DNA of 64,000 nt, from NCBI GenBank assembly GCA_016841205.1, contig JAENZP010000015.1, positions 16,128 through 80,127 on the forward strand. The letters run 5' to 3'. The first letter of the stretch is position 1, and each line of letters begins with the position of its first letter. This document shows positions 1 through 8,687 of this stretch, piece by piece. The notes under the pieces were generated by a model. The model saw nothing but the letters and a program-made list of their open reading frames with translations. It was not told where the DNA came from and did not search any database. Position numbers and translations under genes: made by a program. This DNA is from Desulfoscipio geothermicus. Its GTDB lineage: Bacteria > Bacillota > Desulfotomaculia > Desulfotomaculales > Desulfallaceae.

Positions 1-573
1 AATGATGACGAACTGCGCCAGAAAATTGAAGATATAGTTGATTTTAAATACAACGACAGCGTCAATGTCCTTTCACTTCTGGAGGTGGTCAGCCAGTTAG
101 GCGAAAAAGCCATCGCTGAAAAGGTACAAAAACCGCTTAAAGGACTGAAAGTGGTCTGTTACTACGGATGCCTGTTGGTCAGGCCCCCCCAAGTTACCCA
201 CTTTGATAACACTGAACATCCCATGTCATTGGATAAAATAGTTAAAGCCCTGGGCGCCGAGCCTATCCAATGGTCGTATAAAACGGAATGCTGCGGGGCT
301 AGCATGAGTATAACAAGCAAAGATGTTGTACATGGCATGGTTGGCCGGATAATTGATGCGGCCAAAGAAGTGGAGGCAATGGCTATTGTCACTGCCTGCC
401 CGTTATGCCAGTCCAACATGGAAATGCGTCAAGCAAAAGGCACCAACCTGCCGGCCTTTTACTTCACCGAACTGATTGGTCTGGCACTGGGACTACCAGC
501 CGCTAAAAAGTGGCTTAACCTGCATTTAGTGAACCCCAACCCGCTGCTGCAATCATTGTCACTGGCGGACTAA
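1..573 (+). CDS. hdrB: Heterodisulfide reductase subunit B, C-terminal part (cut by window start)
   Basis: The frame is open from base 1, so the gene begins before the window; 190 codons are visible. They carry one cysteine-rich CCG domain with the expected order: CYYGCLL, then ECCGAS, then CPLCQSN. In HdrB this motif binds the non-cubane [4Fe-4S] cluster that handles thiol/disulfide or CoM-S-S-CoB-like substrates. In non-methanogens the physiological substrate is usually unknown. It lies 20 nt upstream of hdrA with a good ribosome site between, so the two are co-transcribed as part of an hdr unit that continues leftwards (hdrC expected there). The N-terminal CCG domain is outside the window. 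Confidence 0.9.
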   Translation, partial: NDDELRQKIEDIVDFKYNDSVNVLSLLEVVSQLGEKAIAEKVQKPLKGLKVVCYYGCLLVRPPQVTHFDNTEHPMSLDKIVKALGAEPIQWSYKTECCGASMSITSKDVVHGMVGRIIDAAKEVEAMAIVTACPLCQSNMEMRQAKGTNLPAFYFTELIGLALGLPAAKKWLNLHLVNPNPLLQSLSLAD

Positions 574-593
574 ATTTTTAATGGAGGTCTGGA

Positions 594-3500
594 TTGATTG
601 TGAGTAATAACATGGTAGGCTCCGTGCTGGTTATCGGCGCGGGCATCAGCGGCATGCAATCCTCCCTGGATCTGGCGGAGGTGGGGTACAAGGTTTATAT
701 TGTGGAGAAATCGCCGGGTATCGGCGGTCGCATGCCCATGCTGGACAAAACTTTCCCCACCAACGATTGTGCCATGTGTACCCTTTCCCCTAAGCTGGTG
801 GAATGCGGACGTCACCGAAATATAGATATATTAACCTGCTCGGAAGTAATCGGGCTGTCTGGAGAGGCCGGCGACTACACGGTCCAGGTGAAAAAGCACC
901 CCCGCTACGTGGACGCTACAAAATGCGTGGGCTGCGGTTCCTGCTCCGAGGTTTGCCCGGTAAAGGTGCCCAACGAGTTCAACCAGAACATGGGCCAGCG
1001 CAAAGCCATTTACAAGCTCTATCCCCAGGCGTATCCCAACGCCTACGCGATTGACGCTACCAAATGTTTGCGGAAGAAAAATCCCAAAGCCTGTGGTAAG
1101 TGTATTGAGGTCTGCCAGTCTAATGCCATTGACCATAATATGCAGGAAGAAATCGTTACCTTAAATGTGGGAGCAATTATCCTGTGCGCAGGCTATGAAT
1201 TATTTAACGCTGAGCTGCGTGGTGAGTATGGCTACGGCGTGTACGAAAACGTATACACCAGTATGCAGTTTGAGCGCATGCTGAGCGCTTCGGGACCGTA
1301 TGAAGGCCACGTGCAAAAGTCAGACGGTACCACCCCTAAGAAAATCGCTTTTATCCAGTGCATCGGTTCTCGGGACGTATCTTTATGCAATGGTTACTGT
1401 TCTGCGGTATGCTGTATGTACGCTACCAAAGAAGCTATGATTGCCCAAGATCACGTGCCAGGTCTAGACACGACTATTTTTAATATGGACATCCGGGCTT
1501 TCGGTAAGGACTACGAAAAGTATTACAACCGTGCCCAAAACCAATACAACGTACACTACATTAAGAGTATGATTTCATCGGTGAAAGAGCTGCCCAAGAC
1601 TAAAGAGTTACGGGTCCGCTACCGCACCCCTGAAGGAATGATAGAAGAAGATTTTGAAATGCTGGTGCTGTCGGTTGGCTTAAAACCTACCCAGGAGGCC
1701 GTGGATTTAGCCGGAGTACTGGGCGTTGATCTAAACGACTACAATTTCTGCCAGCTTGAGGAACTGTCCGGTGTAAAAACTTCAAAAGAAGGAATTTACG
1801 TCGCCGGTGTGTTCAGCGGTCCCAAAGATATACCGGAAACCGTCATGCAGGCCAGCGCGGCCGCCGGGGACACTGCGGCCTTTTTGTCAGCAGTGCGCAA
1901 TACCCAGGTAACCCCTATGGAATTCCCCCAGGAGAAAGATGTCAGCCAGGAGGAACCGCGCATCGGGGTGTTTGTATGTCACTGCGGTACTAACATTGCC
2001 AGCGTAGTAGATGTGTCCGCGGTAGTGGAGCATGTGAAGCAGCTGCCGTATGTGGTTTACGCCACCAATAACTTGTACGTCTGCGCCCAGGACAGCCAGT
2101 TGGCCATGAAGGAATTAATCGAGGAACACAAGCTCAACCGCATTGTGGTAGCCTCCTGCACTATCCGCACCCATAAGCCCTTGTTCCAGGAAACCATGAA
2201 GGAGGCAGGCTTAAATCCTGCTTTGTTCGAAATGGCTAATATTCGGGACCAGTGTTCATGGGTGCACTCGCAGGAACCCGAAAAGGCCACCCTTAAAGCC
2301 AAGGACTTGGTGAGCGGGGCCGTGGCCAAGGCGGCCACCCTAAATGCTACTAAAAATGTGACAGTTGAGGTAAACAACACCGCACTGGTCATTGGCGGCG
2401 GCGTGTCCGGCATGACTTCAGCGCTGAGCCTGGTGGACCAGGGCTATAATGTGCACTTGTTAGAAAAGAGCAACCAGCTGGGCGGCATGGCGCTGCGCAT
2501 CCGTGAAGGTTTTAACGGTGAGAATATACCTGCATTTGTGCAGCAGTTAGTTGACAAGGTTAAAAATAGCTCCAACATAAACTTATGCATGGGCAGTGAT
2601 ATAGAGGAAGTAACCGGCTATATAGGTAACTTTAAAACTAAACTATCCAGCGGGCAGGTATTGGAGCACGGTGTATCCATCATCGCTACCGGGGCCGAAG
2701 AGTCCAAGCCTACCGAATATTTATACGGCCAGGACAACCGGGTAATGACCCAGCTGGAGTTGGATGAGGCCATCGCCAATAACGACCCCAGGGTCAAGTC
2801 GGTCGAGAATATCGTCATGATCCAGTGCGTAGGCTCCCGAGAGGAAAACCGTCCCTACTGCAGCCGCATTTGCTGCACCAAGACCATGAAGCTGGCGCTC
2901 AAGCTGAAGGAAATTAATCCCGATGCGTCCATTATCGTACTGTACCGGGATATCCGCACTTACAGCTTTAATGAAGACTATTACCGGGAGGCCCGGTCGA
3001 AGGGCGTAATATTCTTCCGCTACGATGTGGAGAATAAGCCGAAAGTGGAACTGGTGAACGAAAACGGCCAGAGCAAACTGCGGGTTACCGCTACTGATCA
3101 CATCATGGGTGAAACCTATGATATTGACGTGGACCTGCTCACCCTGGCAGCGCCTATTGTGCCGCCCGAGTCCAACAATAAACTTTCCCAGCTGCTCAAG
3201 GTGCCCTTGAACCCGGATAACTTCTACCAGGAAGCCCACATGAAGCTGCGCCCGGTGGACTTTTCTGCCGAGGGTATTTATATGTGTGGTTTGGCGCATG
3301 GCCCTAAATCCATAGAGGAGAGCATTTCCCAGGCCAAAGCGGCCGCCGGACGAGCCACCAGTATCTTAAGCCGCGACGAGTTGGAGTCCAGTGGAACAGT
3401 GGCAGTAGTAGACCCGGGCCTCTGTGCGGCCTGTCTGACCTGCGTGCGGTTGTGTCCCTTTAAGGCCCCGCGCATCAAAGGGCACAAGGCGGAAATAGAA

Positions 3501-3629
3501 GCGGTCGTTTGCCAGGGCTGCGGCGCCTGCGCAGGTGAATGCCCAAACAAGGCCATCACCCTGCAAAGTTACAGCCCCAAGCAGTTAGGTGCCCAAGTAG
3601 AAGGTATACTTGTCCAGCCCCAGCAGTAG
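594..3629 (+). CDS. hdrA: HdrA-type iron-sulfur flavoprotein, double-flavin long form (1011 aa)
   Basis: Electron-bifurcation-type flavoprotein of heterodisulfide reductase complexes. The TTG start at 594 lies 5 nt after GGAGGT; a GTG two codons later is an alternative. Visible order: Rossmann FAD motif GAGISG near residue 16, a HdrA-typical Cys-rich stretch (NDCAMCTLSPKLVECGRH), a ferredoxin motif CVGCGSCSEVCP near 105, CGKCIEVC, a second Rossmann motif GGGVSG near 603, a second Cys-rich block (PYCSRICC), and two C-terminal [4Fe-4S] motifs near 944 and 977. Classical HdrA is about 650 aa with one FAD module, so this looks like a fusion or duplication of two HdrA halves. It follows hdrB and ends in an intrinsic terminator. 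Electron donor and acceptor cannot be read from the sequence. Confidence 0.9.
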   Translation: MIVSNNMVGSVLVIGAGISGMQSSLDLAEVGYKVYIVEKSPGIGGRMPMLDKTFPTNDCAMCTLSPKLVECGRHRNIDILTCSEVIGLSGEAGDYTVQVKKHPRYVDATKCVGCGSCSEVCPVKVPNEFNQNMGQRKAIYKLYPQAYPNAYAIDATKCLRKKNPKACGKCIEVCQSNAIDHNMQEEIVTLNVGAIILCAGYELFNAELRGEYGYGVYENVYTSMQFERMLSASGPYEGHVQKSDGTTPKKIAFIQCIGSRDVSLCNGYCSAVCCMYATKEAMIAQDHVPGLDTTIFNMDIRAFGKDYEKYYNRAQNQYNVHYIKSMISSVKELPKTKELRVRYRTPEGMIEEDFEMLVLSVGLKPTQEAVDLAGVLGVDLNDYNFCQLEELSGVKTSKEGIYVAGVFSGPKDIPETVMQASAAAGDTAAFLSAVRNTQVTPMEFPQEKDVSQEEPRIGVFVCHCGTNIASVVDVSAVVEHVKQLPYVVYATNNLYVCAQDSQLAMKELIEEHKLNRIVVASCTIRTHKPLFQETMKEAGLNPALFEMANIRDQCSWVHSQEPEKATLKAKDLVSGAVAKAATLNATKNVTVEVNNTALVIGGGVSGMTSALSLVDQGYNVHLLEKSNQLGGMALRIREGFNGENIPAFVQQLVDKVKNSSNINLCMGSDIEEVTGYIGNFKTKLSSGQVLEHGVSIIATGAEESKPTEYLYGQDNRVMTQLELDEAIANNDPRVKSVENIVMIQCVGSREENRPYCSRICCTKTMKLALKLKEINPDASIIVLYRDIRTYSFNEDYYREARSKGVIFFRYDVENKPKVELVNENGQSKLRVTATDHIMGETYDIDVDLLTLAAPIVPPESNNKLSQLLKVPLNPDNFYQEAHMKLRPVDFSAEGIYMCGLAHGPKSIEESISQAKAAAGRATSILSRDELESSGTVAVVDPGLCAACLTCVRLCPFKAPRIKGHKAEIEAVVCQGCGACAGECPNKAITLQSYSPKQLGAQVEGILVQPQQ

Positions 3630-3651
3630 AACTAAAATACAGCTGAAAAAT

Positions 3652-3680
3652 AAATCCCTCTTAACGAGGGATTTTTCTTT
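3652..3680 (+). terminator. Intrinsic terminator after hdrA
   Basis: Stem AAATCCCTC / GAGGGATTT around a short TTAAC loop, followed by a T-rich tract. It ends the hdrBA transcript. Confidence 0.85.
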
Positions 3681-3769
3681 TGTTAGCAGGGTCTACCATA
3701 ATATTCATGGCATGCTGGTGAAGCTTACTGGACAAAATTAGAAGCAAACTTATGAAATGAGGTGTTTTG

Positions 3770-4327
3770 ATGACTGCCGAACTAGGTGCACATGAAATAA
3801 TGCAATTGCATGAGGTTTTAACAGATACTATAGATGGTATCAACCAATTCCAGCTTTACCGCCCAAATGTACAGGATCTACAATTGCGTACAATACTTGA
3901 CAATCAGATAGGCTTTTTAACCCAGGAATACAACAACATGGTGCAAACTGTACAGCAGCAAAGCAAGAGCGAAGCAGTTCCTTACCGCAGGGTCAAAAAC
4001 GCTTCTCCGTCATATGGCTTAAAAAACCCCTCGCCCAATGCACCTAATATTTCACACGATGAAATGGACGATAGGGATGTGGCCAGCGGTATGTTGGGCT
4101 GCCAAAAAGCATCAGCCAACCTTAGAATGACCGCTTCGCTGGAATTCGCAGACCCCACATTAAGAAGAATGCTCCAGCAAGGAGCCATTAACTGCAGTGA
4201 ACAATCCTTTGAGGTATGGAATTATATGAACCAAAAGGGCATGTACCAGGTACCTACCATGAAACAAATGACCACCAGCACCGTGATTAATTCGTTTGAT
4301 ATGGCCCAAATGCCACATCTAAGTTAA
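3770..4327 (+). CDS. CotF-like spore coat protein
   Basis: 185-residue protein from ATG 3770, preceded by GAGGTG at a 5-nt spacing (a TTG one codon earlier is a weaker choice). The N-terminal half (GAHEIMQLHEVL, then a helical stretch with LDNQIGFLTQEYNNM) and the second half (DDRDVASGMLGCQKASA, then a helix ending NCSEQSFEVWNYMN) match the two-helical-unit layout of the CotF/ferritin-like spore coat family. It is expected to be deposited on the forespore surface late in sporulation. It stands alone between two terminators, consistent with its own sporulation promoter, though I could not identify a sigma-factor site. The family call is from recognition of sequence pattern only. Confidence 0.75.
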   Translation: MTAELGAHEIMQLHEVLTDTIDGINQFQLYRPNVQDLQLRTILDNQIGFLTQEYNNMVQTVQQQSKSEAVPYRRVKNASPSYGLKNPSPNAPNISHDEMDDRDVASGMLGCQKASANLRMTASLEFADPTLRRMLQQGAINCSEQSFEVWNYMNQKGMYQVPTMKQMTTSTVINSFDMAQMPHLS

Positions 4328-4336
4328 AGCCCATTT

Positions 4337-4367
4337 AAGAAGGACAGCTTGGGCTGTCCTTCTTTGC
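4337..4367 (+). terminator. Intrinsic terminator after the coat protein gene
   Basis: Perfect 12-bp stem AAGAAGGACAGC / GCTGTCCTTCTT with a TTGG loop. It also faces the leftward macrodomain gene and may act in both directions. Confidence 0.85.
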
Positions 4368-4411
4368 TGAGCCCCCAAAAACCAGGCAAATCAGTAATAC
4401 AAGACCCATTT

Positions 4412-4963
4412 TTACCGGGACCCGGTAGCCTCCTCCCAGGTAGCCTGGTAAACCACCAGATCCCGGTTGCTAAACAAAACAAACCGGATAAGCCCGGGCA
4501 GTTCATTATTACCCGCAAATTCACGCACCGCGGCCACGGCAATGGCGGCCGCCTGTTTTATAGGGTAACTGTAGACCCCGGTGCTGATGGAAGGAAAGGC
4601 AATGCTTTTAATGCCCTTTACCTGCGCCAACTGCAGGCTATTACAGTAGGCATCCCGCAACAGTGCCGCCTCATTATGACCGCCCCCGTGCCACACCGGC
4701 CCAACGGTGTGAATAACATAGCGAGCAGGTAAATCACCCCCGCTGGTGATTACCGCCTGGCCGGTGGAACAGCCGCCCTGCCGCGCAATGATTTTTTTAC
4801 ACTCCTCCAATATCTGTGGCCCACCGGCCTGATGGATGGCCCCGTCCACGCCACCGCCCCCCAAAAGGCTGGAATTTGCCGCGTTAACTATGGCCTCGGT
4901 ATCCTGTCTGGTAATGTCACCGCGTATAAATTCCACCCGAGTGTGGTTCACTAAAAACTGCAT
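4412..4963 (-). CDS. Macrodomain protein (YmdB/MacroD type ADP-ribose hydrolase)
   Basis: 183-residue single macrodomain. The family signature is clear: [19 protein letters not shown] near residue 15 (with the Asn used for ADP-ribose binding), [14 protein letters not shown], and the distal loop [10 protein letters not shown]. Such proteins bind ADP-ribose and often remove O-acetyl from O-acetyl-ADP-ribose or ADP-ribose from acidic residues. The ATG is preceded by AAGGAGGT that begins in the stop codon of the upstream small membrane protein, so translation is coupled. It is the last gene of a leftward thrC unit. A sirtuin, which generates O-acetyl-ADP-ribose, is 6.5 kb away (11451-12200). A functional link is inference. 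Confidence 0.9.
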   Translation of the reverse strand: MQFLVNHTRVEFIRGDITRQDTEAIVNAANSSLLGGGGVDGAIHQAGGPQILEECKKIIARQGGCSTGQAVITSGGDLPARYVIHTVGPVWHGGGHNEAALLRDAYCNSLQLAQVKGIKSIAFPSISTGVYSYPIKQAAAIAVAAVREFAGNNELPGLIRFVLFSNRDLVVYQATWEEATGSR

Positions 4964-4976
4964 AAAAGCTACCTCC

Positions 4977-5147
4977 TTAACCTTTCCCCCTCATCAGTTT
5001 AGTAATGACCACAGCACCCAAAACACCCACAGCAATACCGCCGATCATGCTTAATTTTTCTGTAAGACCTGCTTCGGCGGCTAAAAGATAATATGTACCC
5101 ATCGATGCAAGCGCCGTCAGTAGCATGGGCAAGAAAGTTCTACTCAT
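4977..5147 (-). CDS. Small membrane protein (56 aa) between thrC and the macrodomain gene
   Basis: 56-residue frame read leftwards: [16 protein letters not shown]..., with one hydrophobic segment near the start ([20 protein letters not shown]) and a second ([17 protein letters not shown]) before the basic tail MRGKG. This predicts a two-helix hairpin in the membrane. The ATG lies 13 nt after the thrC stop with GGTAGG in between, and its stop codon sits inside the ribosome site of the macrodomain gene, so all three are translated as one unit. No family recognised. Tight spacing and sensible codon use support a real gene. Confidence 0.7.
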   Translation of the reverse strand: MSRTFLPMLLTALASMGTYYLLAAEAGLTEKLSMIGGIAVGVLGAVVITKLMRGKG

Positions 5148-5160
5148 GTTTTGTCCCTAC

Positions 5161-6666
5161 CTACCGCCTTTGCGCCACAAAATCTAGCACCGCCTCAGGC
5201 ATTTGATCACGGTCTACCACGGTAGTATGTCGCACCGGGCGATTGGCTAGGTCGCTTAAGGCGGAGGGCACGGGTAGACCGCTAAAGTCAGACAGCAGCT
5301 GCAACAACGCAAATTCGTCCAGGCCCATTGTTTGCTCCTCACCCAGCAGTGCCCTAGCCACACTGGCGTTAAATTTAAAAGGACTCGCGGTGGACAGCAC
5401 CACGGTGAGCCGGTCATCGCCGGTGCTCTGACGGTACCGGTTATACACATGCAGACCCACTGCCGTGTGGGTGTCCACCACATAACCGTACCGGCGGTAA
5501 ATTTCCTTAATGGATGACATGGTGGCCGCATCATCGGCATAGTCCGACCAGAATATTGATTGCACCTGCTCCCGGGTGGTGTCATCCACCGTATACCATC
5601 CCTTCTCTCCGAGGTCGGCCATCCACTGCCGAACCCGGGAGGCGTTAAAATCGGTGAGCTCATACAGCAGCCGCTCCAGGTTGCTGGAAATCAGTATGTC
5701 CATCGAAGGAGAGATGGTGCACTTAAAATCGCGATTGCGGTTATAAGTACCGCTGGCAATGAAATCAGTAAGCACATTGTTCTCGTTGGCGGCGCACACT
5801 AGCCGGTGCACGGGCAGCCCCATTTGCCGGGCGTAAAAACCGGCCAGTATATTGCCGAAGTTGCCCGTGGGCACCACAAAGTTCACTGCCTCGCCGAGCT
5901 GCACCCGCCCCCGGGCTAAAAGATCGGCGTAGGCCGAGAAATAATACACAATCTGTGGCACCAGCCGGCCCCAGTTGATGGAATTGGCCGAGGAAAACTT
6001 GAAGCCACGTCCCGCAACGGCCTGCTGCATGGCCGCATCGCCAAATATGGCTTTGACACTGTTCTGGGTATCGTCGAAATTACCTCGGACGGCATAAACG
6101 CCTACGTTGCTGCCCTCCTGAGTGACCATCTGGGTTTTTTGCACTTCGCTGACCCCTTTTTCCGGGTAAAACACCATAATGGCAGTGTGGGGCACATCCT
6201 TAAAACCCTCTAGGGCAGCCTTGCCCGTATCGCCTGAAGTAGCAACTAAAATAAGAATGCCCTCGTTCTCTCCGGTTTTTTCCATAGATTTGACCAACAG
6301 GTGGGGCAATATCTGCAGAGCCATATCCTTAAAAGCGCAAGTAGGACCGTGCCACAACTCCAGCACGCTGAGTTTGGCGTCCAGCTCGGCCATCGGGGCT
6401 ATGTCAGGGTGGTCGAAGCTGGCTCTGTTATAAGCATCATTTACTGAACTGCGAATTTCGTCCGCAGTAAAACCAGTCAAATAAGGCCCTAATATTTTAA
6501 CAGCCCGCTGCTGGTAATTCTGCGAAGCCATAGCAGCAATTTCCTCCATAGACAGCATCACCCGCCCAGTGGGCACAAACAGGCCTCCGTCGGGGGCAAT
6601 GCCCAGTTTTATGGCCTCTGCGACAGGCAGCGGCCCGTAATTGCCTCTGGTGCTTGCATATAACAT
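5161..6666 (-). CDS. thrC: Threonine synthase
   Basis: 501-residue PLP enzyme that converts O-phosphohomoserine to threonine in the cytoplasm. The N-terminus (STRGNYGPLPVAEAIKLGIAPDGGLFVP) and the PLP-lysine motif HGPTCAFKD (Lys113) are characteristic, as are LVATSGDTGKAALEGF and the phosphate-binding FVVPTGNFGNILAG. The ATG follows GGAGGA at a normal distance. It is first in a leftward unit with a small membrane protein and a macrodomain gene. The other threonine genes (hom, thrB) are not nearby. The upstream region holds hairpins but no T-box core sequence, so no attenuation mechanism can be claimed. Confidence 0.95.
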   Translation of the reverse strand: MLYASTRGNYGPLPVAEAIKLGIAPDGGLFVPTGRVMLSMEEIAAMASQNYQQRAVKILGPYLTGFTADEIRSSVNDAYNRASFDHPDIAPMAELDAKLSVLELWHGPTCAFKDMALQILPHLLVKSMEKTGENEGILILVATSGDTGKAALEGFKDVPHTAIMVFYPEKGVSEVQKTQMVTQEGSNVGVYAVRGNFDDTQNSVKAIFGDAAMQQAVAGRGFKFSSANSINWGRLVPQIVYYFSAYADLLARGRVQLGEAVNFVVPTGNFGNILAGFYARQMGLPVHRLVCAANENNVLTDFIASGTYNRNRDFKCTISPSMDILISSNLERLLYELTDFNASRVRQWMADLGEKGWYTVDDTTREQVQSIFWSDYADDAATMSSIKEIYRRYGYVVDTHTAVGLHVYNRYRQSTGDDRLTVVLSTASPFKFNASVARALLGEEQTMGLDEFALLQLLSDFSGLPVPSALSDLANRPVRHTTVVDRDQMPEAVLDFVAQRR

Positions 6667-6768
6667 AAATAATTCCTCCTGCCCAATAATTGCTTAATTA
6701 CTATTACATTAAACACCCAAAAAGCTATGGCAGTCAATGAATGCTCAGGTTAGTAAAGTCATAAATAT

Positions 6769-6802
6769 AGCCGGTGATCCTTTCTTTAAGGAACCACCGG
6801 CT
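6769..6802. other. Imperfect hairpin upstream of thrC
   Basis: Inverted repeat AGCCGGTG / CACCGGCT with an inner TCCTT/AAGGA extension, ~100 nt upstream of the thrC start in its leader strand. There is no T tract on either strand, so it is not a simple terminator. It could be a leader structure or a protein site. Confidence 0.45.
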
Positions 6803-6836
6803 GCTCTGTATTATAGCCATACCGAAAACTGCGTAA

Positions 6837-6873
6837 AACCACCCGGCCGCATCATACTCCGGTTGGTTTTTTT
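6837..6873 (+). terminator. Rightward terminator-like hairpin with no rightward gene before it
   Basis: Stem AACCACCCGG / CCGGTTGGTT (one mismatch, 12-nt loop) followed by seven T on the plus strand. All annotated genes from 4.4 to 7.5 kb point leftwards, so the usual reason for a rightward terminator is missing. It may stop antisense transcription or mark a small RNA. Confidence 0.5.
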
Positions 6874-6905
6874 AGGGTTGACCAACCCATAAGGTCATAG
6901 ACAAT

Positions 6906-7076
6906 TCAGTAAGCAAAAAACGCTTCGACAAACTGAAATAAGGCAAACAATACCGCCAAAACCGCCCAAAACCCGGTTAGTACCTTCACTGCGGCAAGAC
7001 CAATCAGCAAAAGCCCAATTATAGTTCTAACAATTCTATCTGTATTGCCCAAGTTGCGCTGCCAATCCAAATGCAT
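6906..7076 (-). CDS. YgaP-like transmembrane protein (DUF2892), 56 aa
   Basis: Short leftward frame: a polar start MHLDWQRNLGNTDRIVRTI followed by two hydrophobic stretches (IGLLLIGLAAVKVL and FWAVLAVLFALFQFV). The N-terminal NLGNTDRIVR pattern followed by two helices is the hallmark of DUF2892 inner-membrane proteins, whose function is unknown but which often accompany rhodanese or sulfur-handling genes. AAGGA precedes the ATG, and the stop codon of the 131-residue gene is 18 nt upstream, so the two form a pair. Below the size usually listed by gene finders, but the family pattern supports it. Confidence 0.75.
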   Translation of the reverse strand: MHLDWQRNLGNTDRIVRTIIGLLLIGLAAVKVLTGFWAVLAVLFALFQFVEAFFAY

Positions 7077-7094
7077 TATATCAATCCTTCCATT

Positions 7095-7490
7095 TTACTT
7101 GTCCTCACCTGCGGCAGGCTCCCATTTACCAAACACCTGCCCGCAACTGCAGCCGTAAGTTACATAATGATAGCGCGGGTTTTCCTCAATGCTTAAAATC
7201 CGCACGTTACTTTGATAAGTATAAATATGATCCCCGCAGCCGGGACATTTATCCCCATTAATAATACTTTTAGCTTTAATTAAAGACCATTTGGGTTCCC
7301 GAGTGGCATATACATAATAATCAGCAAAGCTAAATTTGGTGATATGATAGCGATCCAGTACGGCCCGGATAGTCTTCAACATAATATCCCGGGTTTTACC
7401 AGTCTGGGTAAACAAAAACGTATCGACAGCAGCCCTGATAACATGCTGGTCATCGGTGGTGGGGAATTCAAGTACATTAGCGGTCTGCAT
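7095..7490 (-). CDS. Uncharacterised protein with a zinc-ribbon-like C-terminus (131 aa)
   Basis: I do not recognise this family. The N-terminal two thirds are helical, including TGKTRDIMLKTIRAVLDRYHITKFSFADYYVYA when read in parts. The C-terminal part has CPGCGD and, ~30 residues later, CSCG, which together could bind one zinc or iron ion. No signal peptide or membrane segment. It is followed 18 nt later by the small DUF2892 gene in the same direction, so the two are probably co-transcribed. The start is ATG; the region upstream is AT-rich and shared with the divergent gerW-like gene. Confidence 0.6.
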   Translation of the reverse strand: MQTANVLEFPTTDDQHVIRAAVDTFLFTQTGKTRDIMLKTIRAVLDRYHITKFSFADYYVYATREPKWSLIKAKSIINGDKCPGCGDHIYTYQSNVRILSIEENPRYHYVTYGCSCGQVFGKWEPAAGEDK

Positions 7491-7705
7491 GTTTTACCCT
7501 CCATAAAAATCTATCCTCTATTGTACATTATTAATTGACATTTTGGATAGATTTGATACATTTAAATCATATTTTTTTAATATTCTCAAATTTCCACCCC
7601 TATTTAGAGAAATTTTGTAATTTTCTTAAAATGTTGGTATACTAGCTTTAGCGTTTGATTATCTCTATCCGTAACTTCGTTTACCGTAATGTGAGGAATC
7701 TTAAT

Positions 7706-8053
7706 ATGCTGAGTGACGATAAACTTTCAAGCATTTTGTCCGGTATGGAGAACACCGCATTTGAACACATGGTGCTGGGTAAGCCCGTGCTAATACAAGA
7801 AATCACACTGCTGCCAGTCTTATCTATATCCGCCACCTACGGTGGTACTAATTCACTGCAGGGCGCGGGAGGCGGAGGAATCCGCTTGGACCCGGTGGCA
7901 GTGGTGGCTGTAATAAAGGATCGCGTTAGTGTTTTTTCACTGCGTCCCGGCCAGGTCATCAGCCCCTTGGAGAGCTTGGCAACACTGCTTCCCGAAATAT
8001 TATCCACAGGGCGAGCAGACCGGGAAAACGGGGAGCAGCACCGCCAAAAATAA
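7706..8053 (+). CDS. GerW/YtfJ family sporulation protein
   Basis: 115-residue protein from ATG 7706, with GAGG about 9 nt upstream (a longer frame reaches 7655 but has no ribosome site). The middle carries the family pattern: GKPVLIQEITLLPVLSI, then GAGGGGIRLDPVAVVAV, a glycine-rich turn followed by a hydrophobic strand. YtfJ/GerW proteins are made in the forespore and affect spore germination; their biochemical role is unknown. The C-terminus after LLPEIL is a short polar tail. It precedes the nucleotidase gene by 11 nt and is probably co-transcribed with it. Confidence 0.75.
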   Translation: MLSDDKLSSILSGMENTAFEHMVLGKPVLIQEITLLPVLSISATYGGTNSLQGAGGGGIRLDPVAVVAVIKDRVSVFSLRPGQVISPLESLATLLPEILSTGRADRENGEQHRQK

Positions 8054-8064
8054 GGAGGCTTAAA

Positions 8065-8628
8065 ATGCGTATTGGAATTGACATTGACGGCGTGATTGCC
8101 AATACGTTTCCTTTACTGGTGGAAGAATTAAATAAATATTTAAACAAAAATCTAACCTATGACGATATTGTAAGCTATGATATTGCTAAGGTATATAATA
8201 TAAAAAAAGAGCAGCTCGCAGAGTTTGTCCAGCTAAATAGATACCTGCTACAAGATAACCCGCTGCCCGTACCCTTGGCGGTGGAGTGCATCAATAATCT
8301 ACGCGACAAAGCGTTTGTGGCTTTAATATCCGCACGCTTTGAACAGTCTCGTGATCGCACCCAAAATTGGCTACAACGGCACGGCATCAGCTGGGATGAA
8401 CTAATCCTGCTGGGCAGCCATGATAAAGCAGATACCTGCGTAAAACTGGAGCTGGATTTTTTTATTGAGGATAATTTAAATAACGCCCTGCAGGTAAGCT
8501 CCTGTGGAATACCGGTTTTTCTTCTAGACGCGCCTTACAACCGTGCACCTATACCTGATTTAGTGCAGCGCGTGCACTCCTGGTCACAGATATATGAAAT
8601 TATCACACTAAACTCGCCCAATTACTAA
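8065..8628 (+). CDS. HAD-family 5'(3')-nucleotidase-like protein (NT5C type)
   Basis: 187 residues. The HAD nucleophile motif DIDGVIANT (DxD at residues 6-8) opens the protein, motif II is LISAR (about residue 93), and the C-terminal DFFIEDNLNNA supplies the acidic motif IV. The helical insert between motifs I and II matches the C1 cap of the 5' nucleotidase, deoxy type C family. Known members dephosphorylate (deoxy)nucleoside monophosphates; the substrate here is not known. The ATG is preceded by AAGGAGG. It sits 11 nt after the gerW-like gene. Confidence 0.75.
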   Translation: MRIGIDIDGVIANTFPLLVEELNKYLNKNLTYDDIVSYDIAKVYNIKKEQLAEFVQLNRYLLQDNPLPVPLAVECINNLRDKAFVALISARFEQSRDRTQNWLQRHGISWDELILLGSHDKADTCVKLELDFFIEDNLNNALQVSSCGIPVFLLDAPYNRAPIPDLVQRVHSWSQIYEIITLNSPNY

Positions 8629-8687
8629 GTCATTAAACTAATGATGAGTACAGTGGCATAGAGCTGGCCATCACGGGAGGGAAAGTA

